Program-made: the position numbers and the translations under genes | Source: Paludisphaera mucosa | Lineage (GTDB): Bacteria; Planctomycetota; Planctomycetia; Isosphaerales; Isosphaeraceae | NCBI RefSeq assembly: GCF_029589435.1 | Contig: NZ_JARRAG010000002.1 | Span: forward strand, 496,001-560,000 | Reading direction: 5' to 3' | Length of the DNA stretch: 64,000 nt | Shown: piece by piece, positions 51,727 to 61,200 of the stretch | How the letters are laid out: every line of letters begins with the position of its first letter | Numbering within the stretch: the stretch's first letter is position 1 | Notes under the pieces: generated by a model | Seen by the model: the letters and a program-made list of their open reading frames with translations, nothing else | Database searches by the model: none | Told to the model about the DNA's origin: nothing

Positions 51727-53776
51727 CTGACCATCACGGCCGACAGCACGAGCAAGACCTACGGCGACGGGATGGACTTCAACGGGGATGAGTTCGCGAC
51801 AAGCAGCCTGGTCGAAGGCGACAGTGTGGATTGGGTGCACCTGACCAGCGACGGCGCGGCGCCGACGTCCCCGGTCGCCGGCTCGCCCTACGACATCGTG
51901 GCCGACGATGCGTTCGGCTCCGGACTGGTCAACTACGACATCACGTACGTCGACGGCAAGCTGACCGTGAAGCAGGCCGAGCTGATGATCACGGCCGGCA
52001 GCACGACCAAGATCTACGGCCAGACGGTGAACTTCACCGGGACCGAGTTCTCGACCGACGGCCTGTTTCAAGGCGATGGCGTGAGCAGTGTGACGCTCGC
52101 CAGCGACGGTGCGGCGGCGACGGCCCAGGTCGGCGGCTCGCCCTACGCCATCGCGGCCAGCAATGCGCAGGGGAACGGCCTGGGCAACTACCACATCTCC
52201 TACACCGACGGCTCGCTGGCCGTGGACCAGAAGCTGCTCACCATCACGGCCGAAAGCACCAGCAAGGCCTACGGCCAGGCGGTGATCTTCGCCGGGACCG
52301 AGTTCTCGACCGACGGACTGGTCAACGGCGACTCCGCGGGGCTGGTGAGTCTGGCCAGCGACGGCGCGGGCGCGACGGCGCAGGTCGACGGCTCGCCCTA
52401 CGACATCGTGGCCTCCGCCGCGACAGGCGCCAGGATGGCCAACTACGACATCATGTACGTCGACGGCCAACTCACCATCGGCCAGGCCACGCTGACCATC
52501 ACGGCCGACGACGCGAGCAAGACCTACGGAACCTGGGTGAACTTCGCCGAGAACGGGTTCACGTCCACAGGCCTGATCAACGGCGACACCGTGGACCGCG
52601 TGCACATGATCAGCGACGGCCAGCCGGAGTACGCGCAGGTCTCCGGCTCGCCCTACCACATCGAGGTCGTCGACTTGGCGGGGTCCGGCCTGAGGAACTA
52701 CATTATCTCCTACGTCGATGGCCTGCTGACCGTGAACAAGGCCGACCTGACGATCAAGGCCAACGACGCGAGCAAGATCTACGGCCAGGAGGCGAACTTC
52801 GACGAGTCCGGGTTCTCGACCGACGGACTGGTCAACGGCGACGATGTGTTCAGCGTGGCCTTGAACAGCGCCGGTGCGGCGGCGACGGCCAAGGTCGTCG
52901 GCTCGCCTTACGCCATCGTGGCCAGCGCCGCGGATGGGTTCGGGCTGGACAACTACAACATCTCCTACGCCGGCGGCGAGCTGACCGTGTCCAAGGCCGA
53001 TCTGATGATCACGGCCGCCAGCACGACCAAGACCTACGGCCAGACCGTGACCTTCGCCGGGACCGAGTTCGCGACCAGCAGCCTGGTTGAAGGCGACAGC
53101 GTGAGCGGCGTGACGCTCGTCAGCGACGGTGCGGCGGCGACGGCCCAGGTCGGCAACTCGCCCTACGCCATCGGGGCCAGCGCCGCGGTGGGAAGCGGCC
53201 TGGAAAACTACAACATCTCCTTCACCACCGGCTCGCTGAACATCAACAAGGCTGTGCTGAACGTCAGGGCCAACGACGCGAGCAAGACCTACGGCGACGC
53301 GGTGATCTTCGCCGGGACCGAGTTCACGGCCAGCGGCCTGGTGAACAGCGACCACGTGACCCGCGTGGCCTTGTCTAGCATCGGTGCCGCGGCGAGCGTC
53401 CACGTCGGCACCAAGCCTTACGTCATCGTGGCCGACGCTGCGGAAGGCGCCGGCCTGGACAACTACGACATCAGGTACGGCGGCGGCGAGCTGATCGTCA
53501 ACAAGGCCAGGCTGATCATCACGGCCAACAACACGACCATGATCCTCGGGGGGCCGGTCCCGACCCTGTCGGCCTACTACACCGGCTTCGTGAACGGTGA
53601 TAATAGGTCGAACCTTGGCAGTCTGAACACGCTCACCTTGACCCCCGGCAACACGTCGGTCGTGGGCAACACCGCCATCACGACGAACGGCGGCGTAACG
53701 TCGTCCGATTACACGATCGTCTACGACCCCGGCACGCTGACCGTCACCCCCTTCAAGCCGATCGTCATCGGCCTCC
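51727..53776 (+). repeat. Tandem array of eight MBG-type repeats, exact 255-bp period
   Basis: The repeat-opening codon of each unit (L-T-I-T-A-type strand) falls at 51727, 51982, 52237, 52492, 52747, 53002, 53257 and 53512, exactly 255 bp (85 residues) apart each time. Each unit opens with (L/M)-x-I-x-A, then S-K-x-Y-G, and closes with NY-x-I-x-Y-x-x-G-x-L-x-V. Unit 8 is divergent (MILGGPVPTLSAYYTGF). No unit has gained or lost a codon, unusual for an old array. Confidence 0.9.
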
Positions 53777-53796
53777 CGCCGTCGAAGAAGAAGTGA
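51772..53796 (+). CDS. C-terminal MBG-repeat part of the frame-disrupted surface protein
   Basis: 674 residues from the first Met; the frame itself is open from 51646. It is built almost wholly of MBG-type beta repeats of 85 residues. The Met falls inside repeat 1 and has no ribosome-binding site, so independent translation is unlikely and the true start is that of the preceding fragment. The C-terminus is basic (PPSKKK), with no cell-wall anchor or DUF4214. MBG domains occur in large bacterial adhesin-like or surface proteins; the ligand is unknown. Confidence 0.75.
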   Translation: MDFNGDEFATSSLVEGDSVDWVHLTSDGAAPTSPVAGSPYDIVADDAFGSGLVNYDITYVDGKLTVKQAELMITAGSTTKIYGQTVNFTGTEFSTDGLFQGDGVSSVTLASDGAAATAQVGGSPYAIAASNAQGNGLGNYHISYTDGSLAVDQKLLTITAESTSKAYGQAVIFAGTEFSTDGLVNGDSAGLVSLASDGAGATAQVDGSPYDIVASAATGARMANYDIMYVDGQLTIGQATLTITADDASKTYGTWVNFAENGFTSTGLINGDTVDRVHMISDGQPEYAQVSGSPYHIEVVDLAGSGLRNYIISYVDGLLTVNKADLTIKANDASKIYGQEANFDESGFSTDGLVNGDDVFSVALNSAGAAATAKVVGSPYAIVASAADGFGLDNYNISYAGGELTVSKADLMITAASTTKTYGQTVTFAGTEFATSSLVEGDSVSGVTLVSDGAAATAQVGNSPYAIGASAAVGSGLENYNISFTTGSLNINKAVLNVRANDASKTYGDAVIFAGTEFTASGLVNSDHVTRVALSSIGAAASVHVGTKPYVIVADAAEGAGLDNYDIRYGGGELIVNKARLIITANNTTMILGGPVPTLSAYYTGFVNGDNRSNLGSLNTLTLTPGNTSVVGNTAITTNGGVTSSDYTIVYDPGTLTVTPFKPIVIGLPPSKKK

Positions 53797-53969
53797 CGAC
53801 GGCCGCGGCGCGTGGTTGCTAACCGCGTCCTACCCCCCTGGACGCCCCGGGTTCGCCCGGGGCGTCCGGGTTCGTGCGACGATCGGCTTCGCCTAGAGAC
53901 ATCGCCGCTCACATCGAACGTGCCCGTCTCGGCCGGCCCAGGCTCACCACTCCTCCACCAAGGAAGAAA

Positions 53970-55337
53970 ATGCTGCGCGCAGCCACGCGGCGCGAACACA
54001 GGATGTTGTTCAAGCCGGCTTGCGAATCCCTCGAAGGGCGGCAGCTCCTGAATGGGACCCCGTCGTCGCTGCAGATCGGCACGGTCCAGGACACCCTGAC
54101 CTACGGCACGACGCTGGGTTTCGCGACCAACCCGACGACGGTCCTGGACGCCGACGGCCAAGCCGTCCCGGGCGTCTTCCGGTTCGCCGACGCAACGAAC
54201 GACGTCACCGAGACCGTGCTCGACGTCGGCCACTACGATCTGACGGTCACCTTCACCCCGGTTGACGCGGCCGACTACGAGAGCGTCGTCACGACGGCGT
54301 CCATCGACGTCGTCCAGGCACATCTGCAGATCCGGGCCCTCGACGCGACCCGGGTCTACGGCCAGGCCGACCCCGACCTGACCAGCGCGATCTTCATCGC
54401 CCAGGGCTCCGGCTGGGTGGAAGCCGACCCGCCCTGGACCGCCGACGGCGCCGCCGCCACGACCAGTTCCGCGGGCGTCTACGCCATCCATCCGACGGAA
54501 ATCACCGAGCCTGCGTTCCTGCGCAACTACGACATCGACTACGTCGACGGCAGGCTGACGATCACCAGGGCGATCCCGGCCCTCGCCTGGTCCAACCCCG
54601 CCGACATCGTCCAGGGGGCCCCCCTCGGCGCGAAGCAGCTCGACGCGACCGCGTCCGTCCCGGGCGTCTTCACCTACACCCCGGCCGCGGGCACGGTCCT
54701 GAACGCCGGCGCGGGCCAGGCGCTCACGGTCGCCTTCACCCCGTCCGACCCGTCGAATTTCATCGCGGTCGGGACGTCGGTCCGGATCAACGTCGCGGCG
54801 GCGCCCCCCGCCTCGGCCCGCGAGGCCTACGACAGGACGTTCATCATCACCATCTACCGCGAGATGCTCGGCCGCAGCCCGGAGCCGGCCGACCTGACCT
54901 ACTGGGTCGCTCGCCTGTCGTCCGGCATCTCGACATACGCGACGGCCCAGGCGATCTGGGGCTCGGCCGAGCGCCGGCTGCTGGTGCAGCAGCACCGGGC
55001 GCCGGCGGTCGGCTTCTCCGCCGCGCTGAACGCTTCGCTCCAGGCGGCCAAGGCCGCGGCGGGCGTCGTCCCCGCCCAGCCGACGCCCCGCCGGCGGGAC
55101 GTCGGCTTCGTGACCACCCTCTACCGCGCGATGCTCGGTCGCGAGCCGGAGCCCGCCGGCCTGGCCTACTGGGTCGATCGTCTCCTGGCCGGCGCCTCGG
55201 CGTACCGGGTGGCCCAGGGGATCTGGAACTCGCCCGAGCGACGGCTCCTGGTTCGTCTGCACCAGGCGCCCGCGGTCGGCTACTCCGCGGCGCTGAACGA
55301 TGCGCTCCGGGCGGCCCGGCGCGCGGGCATCGCCTGA
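53970..55337 (+). CDS. LEPR-XLL surface protein with MBG-like and two DUF4214 domains
   Basis: A 455-residue protein. The N-terminus has KPACESLEGRQLLNGT (LEPR-XLL-type export motif). Residues 30-275 hold MBG/Ig-like beta segments (LQIRALDATRVYGQADP; NYDIDYVDGRLTI). The C-terminus has two DUF4214 modules, FIITIYREMLGRSPEPADLTYWVARL (from about 291) and FVTTLYRAMLGREPEPAGLAYWVDRL (from about 380), sequences often found in surface or S-layer-linked proteins. AGGAAG five bases upstream supports the ATG. It follows the disrupted MBG gene by 173 nt and is intact. Confidence 0.85.
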   Translation: MLRAATRREHRMLFKPACESLEGRQLLNGTPSSLQIGTVQDTLTYGTTLGFATNPTTVLDADGQAVPGVFRFADATNDVTETVLDVGHYDLTVTFTPVDAADYESVVTTASIDVVQAHLQIRALDATRVYGQADPDLTSAIFIAQGSGWVEADPPWTADGAAATTSSAGVYAIHPTEITEPAFLRNYDIDYVDGRLTITRAIPALAWSNPADIVQGAPLGAKQLDATASVPGVFTYTPAAGTVLNAGAGQALTVAFTPSDPSNFIAVGTSVRINVAAAPPASAREAYDRTFIITIYREMLGRSPEPADLTYWVARLSSGISTYATAQAIWGSAERRLLVQQHRAPAVGFSAALNASLQAAKAAAGVVPAQPTPRRRDVGFVTTLYRAMLGREPEPAGLAYWVDRLLAGASAYRVAQGIWNSPERRLLVRLHQAPAVGYSAALNDALRAARRAGIA

Positions 55338-55363
55338 GGGCCCCACGCCGCGGCGTCGCGGGC

Positions 55364-56410
55364 TCACTTCTGGAGCGTCGCCCGCCATTCCTCGCCCAGC
55401 TCCGCCTTGGACTTGCCGGTCGACTCCTTGAAGAGGTCGTCGGAGTAGTCGCCCCGGCGCATGGCCCGGTTGAGCTTGAGGACGAATTCCTTGTCGTACT
55501 TGCGATTGATGTAGTCGAGGAACCGGGCCGTGACGCGGTAGCTCTGGTCGTAGCGGGCGGTCCTGGGATTGAGGCCGCCGATGTTCTGGGGCTCGTAGAG
55601 GATGAAGCGGACGTAGTCGGCGACGCCTTCGACGAGCCATCCGGGGTTGCCGCGGCCGCGATAGCGCTGGACGACGTGGGTCGTCTCGTGGATCATCGCG
55701 CCGACGTCGTCCGGGTGGTCCTGGAACCACTTCACCGAGCCGGTGATCCGGTTCCCGGAGGCGAAGGCCGGGACGTCGATCCCATCCTTGAGCGACAAGC
55801 GGATGACCCGGGCGGCCCGAAATCCGTCGCTGCGCAGGGCCTCGTTGATGAGGCCGTAGGACCGCTCGCACGCCTTCGCGGCGTTCTCGGCCCAGCCCCG
55901 CATCGCCGGCGCGTCGACCTCGTCGACGACGACCTCGACCGGGTAGGCGAACCGCTTCAGCGCCGGCTCCGAATCGACGACGATCTCGCGGACGGCCAGC
56001 GGCCCCTTGGCGTCCTTCCCCGGCAGGACGCGGATCGCCCTGAGCGCCCGCCCGGGCTCGGCCTTCGCGAGCCCGTCGCCGAACCCCGCCAGCCGCTCGA
56101 ACGACTTGCCGTCGGACGAACCTTCGAGCGACCCGACGTCGAGCCGGCCCGCGCCGTCCGGCCCGCCGGTCCGGACCTCGACCGATTTGACGAGGACCGG
56201 CTCGTCGAACACGAGCGAGACGGAGTCGTTCTCGCCGGGCGTCGCCGAGGTCGCGTAGGACGTCGCGTCGTCGCCGTCGAAGGCGTACTGGCGGATGCGG
56301 TCGCCGGCGGTGCCGAGCGTCGAATCGACGACGGCCGCCACCGGATCGCCTCCCGAGGCGGATGCCGGCAAAATGATGATCCATGAGAGCAGCGGCGCGA
56401 GGCGGTGCAT
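55364..56410 (-). CDS. Secreted metallopeptidase-like protein, discoidin plus BSP (basic secretory protein) domain
   Basis: A 348-residue protein. A signal peptide (about 1-21) precedes an F5/8-type-C/discoidin-like beta domain (about 35-150), then a BSP domain: the zinc motif HETTH at 241-245, PGWLVEGVADYVRF with the third ligand Glu/Asp, and a helical C-terminus. BSP-family proteins are putative extracellular zinc peptidases also found in plants. It converges on the DUF4214 gene with 26 nt between stops. Confidence 0.87.
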   Translation of the reverse strand: MHRLAPLLSWIIILPASASGGDPVAAVVDSTLGTAGDRIRQYAFDGDDATSYATSATPGENDSVSLVFDEPVLVKSVEVRTGGPDGAGRLDVGSLEGSSDGKSFERLAGFGDGLAKAEPGRALRAIRVLPGKDAKGPLAVREIVVDSEPALKRFAYPVEVVVDEVDAPAMRGWAENAAKACERSYGLINEALRSDGFRAARVIRLSLKDGIDVPAFASGNRITGSVKWFQDHPDDVGAMIHETTHVVQRYRGRGNPGWLVEGVADYVRFILYEPQNIGGLNPRTARYDQSYRVTARFLDYINRKYDKEFVLKLNRAMRRGDYSDDLFKESTGKSKAELGEEWRATLQK

Positions 56411-56602
56411 CGGCGGTCCTTCGGTCGCGGCGACCGGGCGGGAGGGGCGTGGTGCGATCGACGGTACGAAGTCCTTAAGATACCCGCGACGAAGGATATG
56501 CCCAACGGGTGTGGAGCGGGTTCTCCCCATCCGCCGGCGATCCGCGCATCATGCGGGAACCCCCGGACTGGTCGCCGCGAGCCCGAGCGACGAGGAGAAG
56601 CC

Positions 56603-57270
56603 ATGCCCCGATGCAACCGCGTCACGCCGACCGGCGCGATCGTCGCCGTCCCGGAACGGGGACCTTCCTCGGGAATCGGGGGGTCCTCCACGACGACCGG
56701 GGCCGCATCCGCCGCCCCTGGCAGCTCCGGCGTTGGATCCTCTGCGTGCTGGAATTCCGGGGGCGGCGGCGGGCAGTCATGACCCCGAATCGTTACACGG
56801 AGCTGTTCTTCCTCGACGAGGCGACCGGCCTGGCCGCAGGCCACCGCCCCTGCGCGGAGTGCCGACGCGCCCGGTTCCTGGCCTTCCGCGACGCCTGGGC
56901 GCCCGGCGACGGCGCTCGCCCCCGCGCCACGGCGATCGACGGCCGCCTGCACGCCGAGCGGGTCGGCCCCGGCCGCGCGAAGCGGACGTTCGAGGCCGAC
57001 CTCGACGCCTTGCTGGACGGCGTCTTCGTCACGGTCGAGGAATCCCCCCACCTCGTCCTGGGAGACACCCTCCTCGCCTGGACCCCGGGCGGCTATGCGG
57101 GACGCCGCCCTCGCCCTCGGGGCGTGCGCCTCCCGGTCCTGACGCCCTCCTCCACCGTGGTCGCGATCCGGTCGGGATACGTCCCGGACATCCACCCGTC
57201 GGCCGGGAACCATTCAGCGCCCGACGTCGGCAGGCCCCGAATATCGCGACGGGGCTCGACGTCCTCCTGA
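56603..57270 (+). pseudogene. Conserved hypothetical gene disrupted by a -1 frameshift
   Basis: The 5' part, with GAGGAG directly upstream, reads MPRCNRVTPTGAIVAVPERG and then leaves frame in a run of four Gs (near 56656-56662). One more G would continue it as TFLGNRGVLHDDRGRIRRPW, then TELFFLDEATGLAAGHRPCAECRRARF, a pattern I recall from a widespread uncharacterised family with a CxxC-type motif and a conserved YTELFFLDEA block. The last 80 residues are less typical. Either a recent loss of function or a homopolymer error in the assembly. No function is assigned to the family. Confidence 0.6.
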
Positions 57271-57316
57271 TGGAAGCGACGCCTCGCGCCTCGATCGCGG
57301 ACCGGGAGGGACCATC

Positions 57317-58201
57317 ATGCCGACCTCGAACGAGTCCCCACGACGCCCACCGCGACTCCGTGTGCGGATGAGCCTTCAGGCCGCGCTCGGCCTGGTCCTG
57401 CTGGCGGCCGCCTGGCTCGGTTGGATCGCCCACGGCGCCCGCATCCAGCGCGACGCCGTCCGGGACGTCGAGCGGAACGGCGGCGGGGTCCTGTACGATT
57501 GGCAGGCCGCACATCGGGTCGCCGACGTCGGCGGCGAGCCCATCTTCCCGAGATGGCTGACCGACCACCTCGGGGTCGACGTCTTCTCCGACGCCGTCTA
57601 TTGCGCCTCTTGCTCGCGGCAGACCGTGGACGCGCATCTGGTCCCGATCGGACGGCTGACGCGGCTCAGGCGGCTGGATCTCTCGGGTTCGGGGGTGACC
57701 GACGCGGGCCTCGCGGCGCTGGAGGGATTGCAGCGACTCGGATACCTCGAACTCGGCGGGACCGACATTGGGGACGCGGGTCTCATGCACGTTGGACGCC
57801 TGGCGGCCCTTGAGGAGCTCTATCTCAACGGGACGAAGGTCGGGGACGCCGGACTGGCCCACCTGAAGGGCCTCGGCGAGCTGCGCACGCTCTACCTCGG
57901 CGGCACCCGGGTGACCGACGCCGGGTTGGCCGAAATGAAGGGCCTGCCCAACTTGCGAGCCCTGGTCCTCTTGAGAACCCGCATCACGGAGGCGGGCCTC
58001 CTCCATTTGAAGTCGTATCCCAGGCTCGAATGGCTCGTCCTCGGGAACCTGCGGATCGGCGACGCCGGGCTGGCTCATCTCAAAAACATGAGGAATCTGC
58101 GCCACCTGGCATTCGACGATGAGGTCGTCGAATCCGGGATCTCGCCGACCGCCGTCGAGGAGCTGCGCGTCGCGCTGCCGAAGCTGAAGATCAACTACTG
58201 A
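57317..58201 (+). CDS. Membrane-anchored leucine-rich-repeat protein
   Basis: A 294-residue protein. One membrane segment (about 19-38) is followed by an IQRDAVRDVERNGGGVLYDWQ linker common to planctomycete LRR proteins. Seven LRRs of 24 residues run from about 114 to 275 with consensus L-x-x-L-x-x-L-x-L-x-x-T-x-(I/V)-(G/T)-D-A-G-L-x-x-(L/M)-K-G. It probably faces the periplasm or paryphoplasm and mediates protein contact. The partner is unknown. It ends 33 nt before the convergent giant TPR gene. Confidence 0.88.
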   Translation: MPTSNESPRRPPRLRVRMSLQAALGLVLLAAAWLGWIAHGARIQRDAVRDVERNGGGVLYDWQAAHRVADVGGEPIFPRWLTDHLGVDVFSDAVYCASCSRQTVDAHLVPIGRLTRLRRLDLSGSGVTDAGLAALEGLQRLGYLELGGTDIGDAGLMHVGRLAALEELYLNGTKVGDAGLAHLKGLGELRTLYLGGTRVTDAGLAEMKGLPNLRALVLLRTRITEAGLLHLKSYPRLEWLVLGNLRIGDAGLAHLKNMRNLRHLAFDDEVVESGISPTAVEELRVALPKLKINY

Positions 58202-58234
58202 ACATCCGCCTGCAGGCGCGGCCCGGGCGGTCGC

Positions 58235-61200
58235 TCAGGCCCGCCCGGCCACGCGCGGCGGCTGGAGTTCGAGGCCCACCCGGACCAGCGGCCGGCGCCA
58301 GACCGGGACGTGGGCGGCCAGGCGTCGGCCCACGCGACGGCAGGCCCGCATCGCCAGGGCCCGGTCGACCGGATCGACGAGCGAGGATCGGCCCAGCTCG
58401 CGGAGCCGTCTGAGGCCGGACCCCGCGGCGATGACGCGAGCGCCGGGATCGGCCCGCTCGACTTCGAGGAGGATCGTCGCCAGGCCGTGGACATACGCGT
58501 GCAGGCCGTTGAAATCGGGAGCCCCCGGGACGGCGAGCCAGGCGGCCGCGGCGGCCGCATCGCCCTCGCAGAGCGCGTCCAGCGCCAGCCAGGCGGCGTG
58601 CCAGGGGCGTCGGCCGTCTTCGGGCAGGTCCATCGCGGCGCGATCGATGCGGTTGGCCTGGACGTCGCGTCCGAGCGACCGCTGGGCGAGCGCCAGGGCG
58701 ACGAGCATCCAGGGCTTGACGCCCTGGCGGTTGGTCCAATCCTCCAGCCAGCGCACCACGGCGCGGGGCCGCGAGGCCCGCCCCAGCGCGTAGCCGACCA
58801 TGCCCCAGCAGTCGGCATGGGCGCGGAGCGCGGCGCGATGCCTCCACACCGTGAGCCGGAGCAAAGCCCCGGAACGGGCTTCGCCCAGGACCTTGACGTG
58901 GGCCTCCAGGGCCCGGCGGGCCGCCTCGCCCCCGGTGGGGAGGAGCCGGCGCAGCGTGCGGCCGACGCGCCAGGCCCGCAGGGCCCCGCGCCGGGACGCC
59001 CACATCTCGCCCACGTTCGGGGCGGCGCCGGGCCGGGCGAGGGCGGCCTGGAAAGCCCGGTCGGCCGCCCGCCTCCAGCCGGCGGCGACGAGCGCCGCGT
59101 CGGCCGCCCGCCAGGGCCATTCCGAGCCGGGGTCGGCCGCGACGCAGAGCCTCTCCAGGGCTTCGATCGCGGCGGGCCGGTCCTTGCGGGCTGCATGGAG
59201 CTGGACCTCGCGGGCGACGACGTAGGCCGGGTATTCGTACTCGGGCGCCATCAGGGGCCGGAGCGCCTCCTCGGCGGCGTCGAGACGGCCGTCGGCCAGC
59301 TCCAGGGTGAAGAGGTTCAGGGCCGCGAAGTCGTACGCGGGGTCGATCGCCAGGGCGCGGCGGAATCCCTCCTTGGCCCCGGCGCGGTCGCCGTTCCGGA
59401 GCCGGGCCTCGCCGAGCGCGCCGAGGCTGTAAGGATCGCCCGAGTCGAGCCGCGCGAGCTGCTCGGCAGCCTCCAGGTAGGCCGGCGCGTCGCCGTCCTC
59501 GCGGGCCCATTCGGCCAGTCGACGCCAGCCCCAGGCGTAGTCGGGCTCCTCCTCGACGATCGGCCGCATCCGGGCCCGGGCCCCGGCGCGGTCGCCCCGG
59601 CGGGCGGCGACCCAGGCGGCCCGTCCCCGCAGGTTCGACGGCGGCCGGTCGCCCCAACCCGGCGGTGCGCAGGCGGCCTCGGCCTCGTCGAAGCGGCCCG
59701 CCTCGGCCAGGATCTCGGCCCTGCGGTCGTGCACCACGTCGTCGCGGGGCGCCAGCGCGGCCGCCCGATCGAGGGCGGCGAGACGTTCGTCGAGCGTCTC
59801 GGGACGGTCTTCGAGGGCTCCCTCCAACGCCTTCCAGGCCCGCGCGTCGCCGGCGCGGGCCGCGACGACCTCGCGGGCGAGCGCGACCGCCGCGTCGGGC
59901 GAGCCGACCTCCTTCGACCACGCGGCGAAGGCGCGCCAGGCCCACGCGTAGCCGGGGTCGAGCCGCAGCGCGACGGCGATCCGATCCCGCGCCGCGTCCT
60001 TCTCGCCCAGGCTCCAGAGCGCGTCGGCGAGATAGCCGTTGACCTGGGCGTCCAGCGGCGCCGAGGCGACGGCCCGTTCCAGCACGCCGCGCGACTCTTC
60101 GAACAGCTTCTCCCCCTCCAGCGACTGCGCCAGCTGGCAGGCGGCCCGGCCCCATCCCGGGCTGATCTGCAGGGCCCGCCGAAGCGCGGCGCGCTCGCCC
60201 TCGACGTCGCCCCGGACGCGGAGGACGGCGGAGAGGTCGAGGTGGATCCGGGGGAGGAGCGGGAACCGCTCGGCGGCCCGTCGCGCCAGGCCCTCGGCCT
60301 CGTCCAGCTCGCCGCGGCCGACGCGCTCGTCGATCAGGGCGGACCAGGCGTGCCAGAGGTCGGGACGCGCCTCCCACGCGGCGACGAGCGTGGCGAGCAG
60401 GCCGTCCGATCCGAGATGCCCCCGCGCGTATCGGGCGAAGACGAGCAGGCCGTCGCCGAAGATGACCTGGCGCTCCAGCTCGGCGGCGACGAAGGCGATC
60501 GCGTCGAGGCGGTCGGCCTGGGAGTCGCAGATCGCGATCAGGCGAGCGACGGCGTCCTCGTTGTCGACGTCGCGGCGGACCGCCTCGCGGTAGGCCGCGC
60601 GGGCCTCGGCGGGCCGGCCGGCGTCCTCGTGGATCCGGCCGCGGATCCCGGCCTCGTACGTCGAGTCGGGTTCGAGGGCCGCGGCGACCGCCATCTCCGC
60701 CGCCGCCTGGTCATGGCGGCCGGTCCGGCTCAACAACATCGCCATCTCGCGACGCCCCCAGGCGGATGCCGGGTGGATCTCCAGCAGTCGGCGGAGGGCC
60801 GGCTCGGCCACCTCCGGGCCCTCGCCCCGCGCCTGCTCGACGAGCGCCTGATGCAGCGCGTAGTTGTGCGGCGACCGGCCGCAGGCGGACTCCAGGTGGG
60901 CGTAGGATGCGGCGCGGCCCTCGGTCTCGGCGAGCAGCCCGGCCGCCGCCCTGTTGGCGTCGAGGGCCGCCGGCTCGGCGCGGAGCACGTCTCGCCAGAG
61001 GGCCAGCGAGCCGGGGAGGTCGCCGCGCGCCGAGGCCAGCGCCGCCGCGGCGCGGAGCCAGTCGCCCCGGCGGCAATGAGGGCGGGCCGCCTCGACCCGG
61101 GCCGAGGCGCGCTCGAACTCGCCGGCCGCCGCGTCGGCCTCGGCGGCGTACAGCAGCAGCTCGCCGTCGTCGGGGCGGAACCTCAGCGCCTCGTCGAGCA

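Noticed and set aside
51772-51774. ATG 51772 as a genuine independent start
   Set aside because: It lies inside MBG repeat 1, has no ribosome-binding site, and the frame is open upstream to 51646 with repeat-like sequence.
51727-53776. CRISPR-like array
   Set aside because: The units are 255 bp, coding and in frame, without short identical repeats and spacers.
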